7,870 bases of DNA. It comes from Niveispirillum sp. (lineage in GTDB: Bacteria; Pseudomonadota; Alphaproteobacteria; Azospirillales; Azospirillaceae). The stretch's first letter is position 1, and each line of letters starts with the position of its first letter. Positions 5,557-7,870 of the stretch are shown here, one piece after another. A program made the translations under genes and the position numbers. The stretch is taken from positions 1 through 7,870 of the forward strand of contig JAEMSB010000199.1 of assembly GCA_016463045.1 (NCBI GenBank), read 5' to 3'. The notes under the pieces were generated by a model. That model had not been told where the DNA came from. It saw nothing but the letters and a program-made list of their open reading frames with translations, and did not search any database.

Positions 5557-6816
5557 ATGACATCGACGCCTGCGGCACCGCGCACCGATGCGGAGACTGC
5601 TCCCTGGTGGCAGGCTGCGGACAGCCTATCGCGCTTCATCGCCGATAAGGTCACAGGTGATCTTGCCCGTCTTCGCCCCGGCGAAGTCCTGCCGCCGCCT
5701 GCCACCTTGTCGCCGGATCTGGAACTCGGTCCCGGTGGCCTTGGCATGGACAGTCTGGAACTGGTGACGGTGGCCACCGGTCTGACGGAAGCGCTGCACC
5801 TCCACCGGTCGGGGATTGAGGATTATCTGCTGATGCATCGCCGTTTGGGCGACTGGACGCAGATCGCAGCCCGTGGCCTGTCGGTCTTCGATGTGGAGCT
5901 GACCTTTCACACGTCTGGCAGTACGGGCAGGCCAAAGCCCTGCCGTCACACACTGGCCGGGCTTGAGGCCGAAATCCGGGCGCAGGCCCTGCACCTGGGG
6001 CCGGGGCGGCGGGTGATCGGGATGGTGCCGTCCCATCATATATACGGCTTTCTGTTCACCATACTGCTGCCCCGTCTTCTGGGCATATCCTTCACGGATG
6101 CGCGTGGGCGCATGCCAGGCCGGGTGGTGGCGGAGATGGAAGCGGGTGACCTGCTGGTGGCGGTGCCCGAACAATGGGCCTTGATCGCGCGCACCGGCCC
6201 CGCCGACCTAACAGGCCGGGCCGGACTATGTTCCACCGGGCCGCTTGCGCCCGACCTTTTCGCGGAATTGACCGGTCGGGGCCTATCGCTGACAGAGATT
6301 TACGGTTCCAGCGAGACGGCGGGCATCGGCTGGCGCCGCCGCCCCGATGAGCCGTTCACGCTACTGGAGGGATTGTCCCTGTCGGCGGACGGCAGCCGGC
6401 TTGACCGGGATTGGCAAGGGCAGGGGCAGGACCTGCTGGACCGGCTGGAACTATCGGGAGAAGGACAGTTCCGCCTGCTGGGCCGTCGCGATAGCGCTGT
6501 TCAGGTGGGGGGCGTCAATGTTTTTCCTGAACAGGTGGCAGAACGCCTGCGTCAGCATCCCGATGTCGCCAAGGTGGCCGTGCGGCCCATGACGATCAGT
6601 GATGGGCTCCGCCTGAAGGCCTTTATCGTACCAGCTGGCACAATTGATGCCGAAAGCTTGCGAACCCGCCTTACGGACTGGGCACAGACGAATTTGAAGC
6701 CGGAGGAGCGCCCCAAAAGCTGGACCTTCGGTCCAGCTTTGCCGACATCAGCGCTGGGCAAGCTTTGCGATTGGCCGGCGTATGTGCCGAACAGCCCGCG
6801 CACGGACCTCGGCTGA
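5557..6816 (+). CDS. pcl: 4-coumarate:CoA ligase of the PYP-activation type, with an acyl-carrier-like N-terminus
   Basis: A 419-residue AMP-forming ligase that activates p-coumarate to an adenylate and then a thioester, the donor for PYP chromophore attachment. The phosphate-binding loop TSGSTGRPK is at 119-127, YGSSE (aromatic/adenine motif) at 249-253, GRRD (hinge and ribose-binding Asp312) at 309-312, and the C-terminal catalytic lysine is Lys402 in SALGKL. It is shorter than plant 4CL (about 540 residues), as expected for the PYP-linked family (TIGR02372 as I recall). Residues about 25-105 look like an acyl carrier protein: a leading helix, then GMDSLELV (63-70) with Ser66 in the phosphopantetheine position, then a predicted helix ending in a TVxD-like DWTQIA. 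I chose ATG 5557 because GGGAG precedes it by 8 bases; an in-frame GTG at 5548 overlaps that site. It is co-directional with pyp, 26 bases downstream. Confidence 0.92.
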   Translation: MTSTPAAPRTDAETAPWWQAADSLSRFIADKVTGDLARLRPGEVLPPPATLSPDLELGPGGLGMDSLELVTVATGLTEALHLHRSGIEDYLLMHRRLGDWTQIAARGLSVFDVELTFHTSGSTGRPKPCRHTLAGLEAEIRAQALHLGPGRRVIGMVPSHHIYGFLFTILLPRLLGISFTDARGRMPGRVVAEMEAGDLLVAVPEQWALIARTGPADLTGRAGLCSTGPLAPDLFAELTGRGLSLTEIYGSSETAGIGWRRRPDEPFTLLEGLSLSADGSRLDRDWQGQGQDLLDRLELSGEGQFRLLGRRDSAVQVGGVNVFPEQVAERLRQHPDVAKVAVRPMTISDGLRLKAFIVPAGTIDAESLRTRLTDWAQTNLKPEERPKSWTFGPALPTSALGKLCDWPAYVPNSPRTDLG

Positions 6817-6905
6817 AAATTTGTTTCTAGTCTTGTCCATCATCGCTCCATCCTTCCTGGAGTGGGAGCCGTCGACAACTAAGGAATTCTTATCCGGGGG
6901 TGCTG

Positions 6906-7870
6906 TTACATCGGCTTCAGGGGCAAGGTGATACGGGCGGCCAATCCACCTTGCGGGCGGTTGGCCAACAGAATATCTCCCCCATGGGTCCGTGCCACGG
7001 CGCGCGCGCTGGCCAAACCCAGGCCCGCCCCGCCTGTATGCCGGTTGCGCGAGGGTTCGACGCGGAAGAAGGGCTCGAATACCCGTTCCAGAAGGGCGTC
7101 TGGAAGGCCCGGTCCTTCGTCTTGAACCTCAATCACCGCACTGTCTTTCTCCGTCCTCAAACTCACCAGGGCAGAATTACCATAGGTGACGGCGTTGCCG
7201 ATCAGATTGTCCAGCATGCGGGCGATACCGGAGGCATCTCCCTCAATCCAGGCCGGCTGCATCGCCCCATCGGTAACCAGCTCCCCCATCTGACGGCTGG
7301 CCTGGGTCTGGCGCAGGATCAGGGCATGAAGGTCGATGGTGCTGCGTGTAACGGGCTGCGACAGGTCCCTTACGAAGGAAAGTGTCGCTGCGATCATCTC
7401 CCGCATTTCTGCGATATCGCCCGCTGCCGCCTCGCGCACGGCGTCCGGCGCTTCTTCCAGGCGGAAGGCAAGCCGGGCGAGCGGCGTGCGCAAGTCGTGG
7501 GCAATTGCCGCGACCATCATGGTTCGGTCTTCCACGTAACGGCGCAGCCTTTCCTGCATCTGGTTGAAGGCGATGGCGGCGGCGCGCACCTCGGGTGGGC
7601 CGTCATGGGTGGTCAGGGCGGGGGCGCCGGGATCACGGCCCAACTGTTCGGCGGCGCGGGCGAACATGGCAATCGGACCCGCCAGCCAGCGGGCCAGCCA
7701 CCAGGCCAGCGGCACCACCACCCCCAGGCCGGCGATCAGCCAATAGAGCATGCGTAGATACCAGCCGCGCAGGCCCCCGCCGGCGGGTTGCACGACACGC
7801 CATTCCCCGCTGGGCAGTTTCAGCGCGGCGGCGAAATCGCCGATGATGGCATCGTCACGGTGCATCAGAC
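6906..7870 (-). CDS. HAMP-domain sensor histidine kinase, N-terminus cut by the window edge
   Basis: The C-terminal part (about 320 residues) of an inner-membrane two-component sensor kinase of the EnvZ/OmpR-partner type. Counting from the Met at 7863-7865: a transmembrane helix at about 39-62 (rich in L, W, V and A), a HAMP linker at about 60-112, the dimerisation/phosphoacceptor H-box AIAHDLRTPL with His123, then the ATP-binding domain with N-box DNLIGN (219-224), G1 box DEGPG (249-253), F-box EPFF (264-267) and G2 box GGAGLGLA (278-285). The frame stays open past that Met to the edge, and a first transmembrane helix and sensor domain are expected upstream, so I treat it as 5'-partial. Its response regulator would lie beyond the right edge. 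It is convergent with pcl (89-base gap), so co-transcription with the PYP module is ruled out. The signal is unknown. Confidence 0.93.
   Translation of the reverse strand, partial: LMHRDDAIIGDFAAALKLPSGEWRVVQPAGGGLRGWYLRMLYWLIAGLGVVVPLAWWLARWLAGPIAMFARAAEQLGRDPGAPALTTHDGPPEVRAAAIAFNQMQERLRRYVEDRTMMVAAIAHDLRTPLARLAFRLEEAPDAVREAAAGDIAEMREMIAATLSFVRDLSQPVTRSTIDLHALILRQTQASRQMGELVTDGAMQPAWIEGDASGIARMLDNLIGNAVTYGNSALVSLRTEKDSAVIEVQDEGPGLPDALLERVFEPFFRVEPSRNRHTGGAGLGLASARAVARTHGGDILLANRPQGGLAARITLPLKPM

Noticed and set aside
6845..6869. Short inverted repeats (CTCCA/TGGAG and GCTCC/GGAGC) between pcl and the kinase as a bidirectional terminator
   Set aside because: The stems are only 5 base pairs, they compete with each other, and no T-run follows on either strand. 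A terminator is expected between convergent genes, but this sequence does not support one.
6900..7757. A 285-codon open frame on the plus strand, opposite the histidine kinase
   Set aside because: The minus strand has all the kinase boxes in order; the plus-strand translation has no coherent motif.

Overview
The window comes from a GC-rich bacterium, probably an alphaproteobacterium. That is inferred from codon use and gene content; no rRNA or other taxonomic marker is present. Nearly all of it is coding, with short gaps of about 2 to 140 bases and no gene-free stretch over 300 bases. I see no tRNA, rRNA, CRISPR array, insertion sequence or phage gene.

Layout. (1) Positions 1-1934, minus strand: a lysine-catabolism pair, made of a saccharopine dehydrogenase/lysine 6-dehydrogenase-like oxidoreductase followed by an ALDH7-type aldehyde dehydrogenase that runs off the left edge. 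(2) Positions 2068-2946, minus strand: a LysR-family regulator ending in a hairpin, transcribed divergently from (3) positions 3086-5034, plus strand: the glutathione-dependent formaldehyde detoxification pair adhC-fghA. (4) Positions 5141-6816, plus strand: a photoactive yellow protein (PYP) gene and the AMP-forming ligase that activates its p-coumarate chromophore. (5) Positions 6906 to the right edge, minus strand: the C-terminal part of a HAMP-type sensor histidine kinase, convergent with the PYP module.

How the genes work together. The first pair would oxidise a lysine-derived intermediate to 2-aminoadipate semialdehyde (in equilibrium with piperideine-6-carboxylate) and then to 2-aminoadipate. 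AdhC oxidises S-hydroxymethylglutathione to S-formylglutathione, and FghA hydrolyses that to formate and glutathione. The LysR protein is the likely regulator of adhC-fghA, judging by its divergent position, a dyad in the shared intergenic region and its resemblance to the Pseudomonas regulator GfnR. The ligase would make p-coumaroyl-CoA (or a related thioester), which is transferred to the conserved cysteine of PYP to give a blue-light photoreceptor. The tyrosine ammonia-lyase that would make p-coumarate is not in this window.

The most interesting content is the PYP module. The PYP keeps every key photocycle residue of the Halorhodospira halophila prototype. Its ligase carries an acyl-carrier-protein-like N-terminal segment with a GMDSL motif. 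The pyp leader contains a perfect 9-base inverted repeat that could hide the ribosome binding site. The module also sits only 106 bases behind a formaldehyde-detoxification operon on the same strand.
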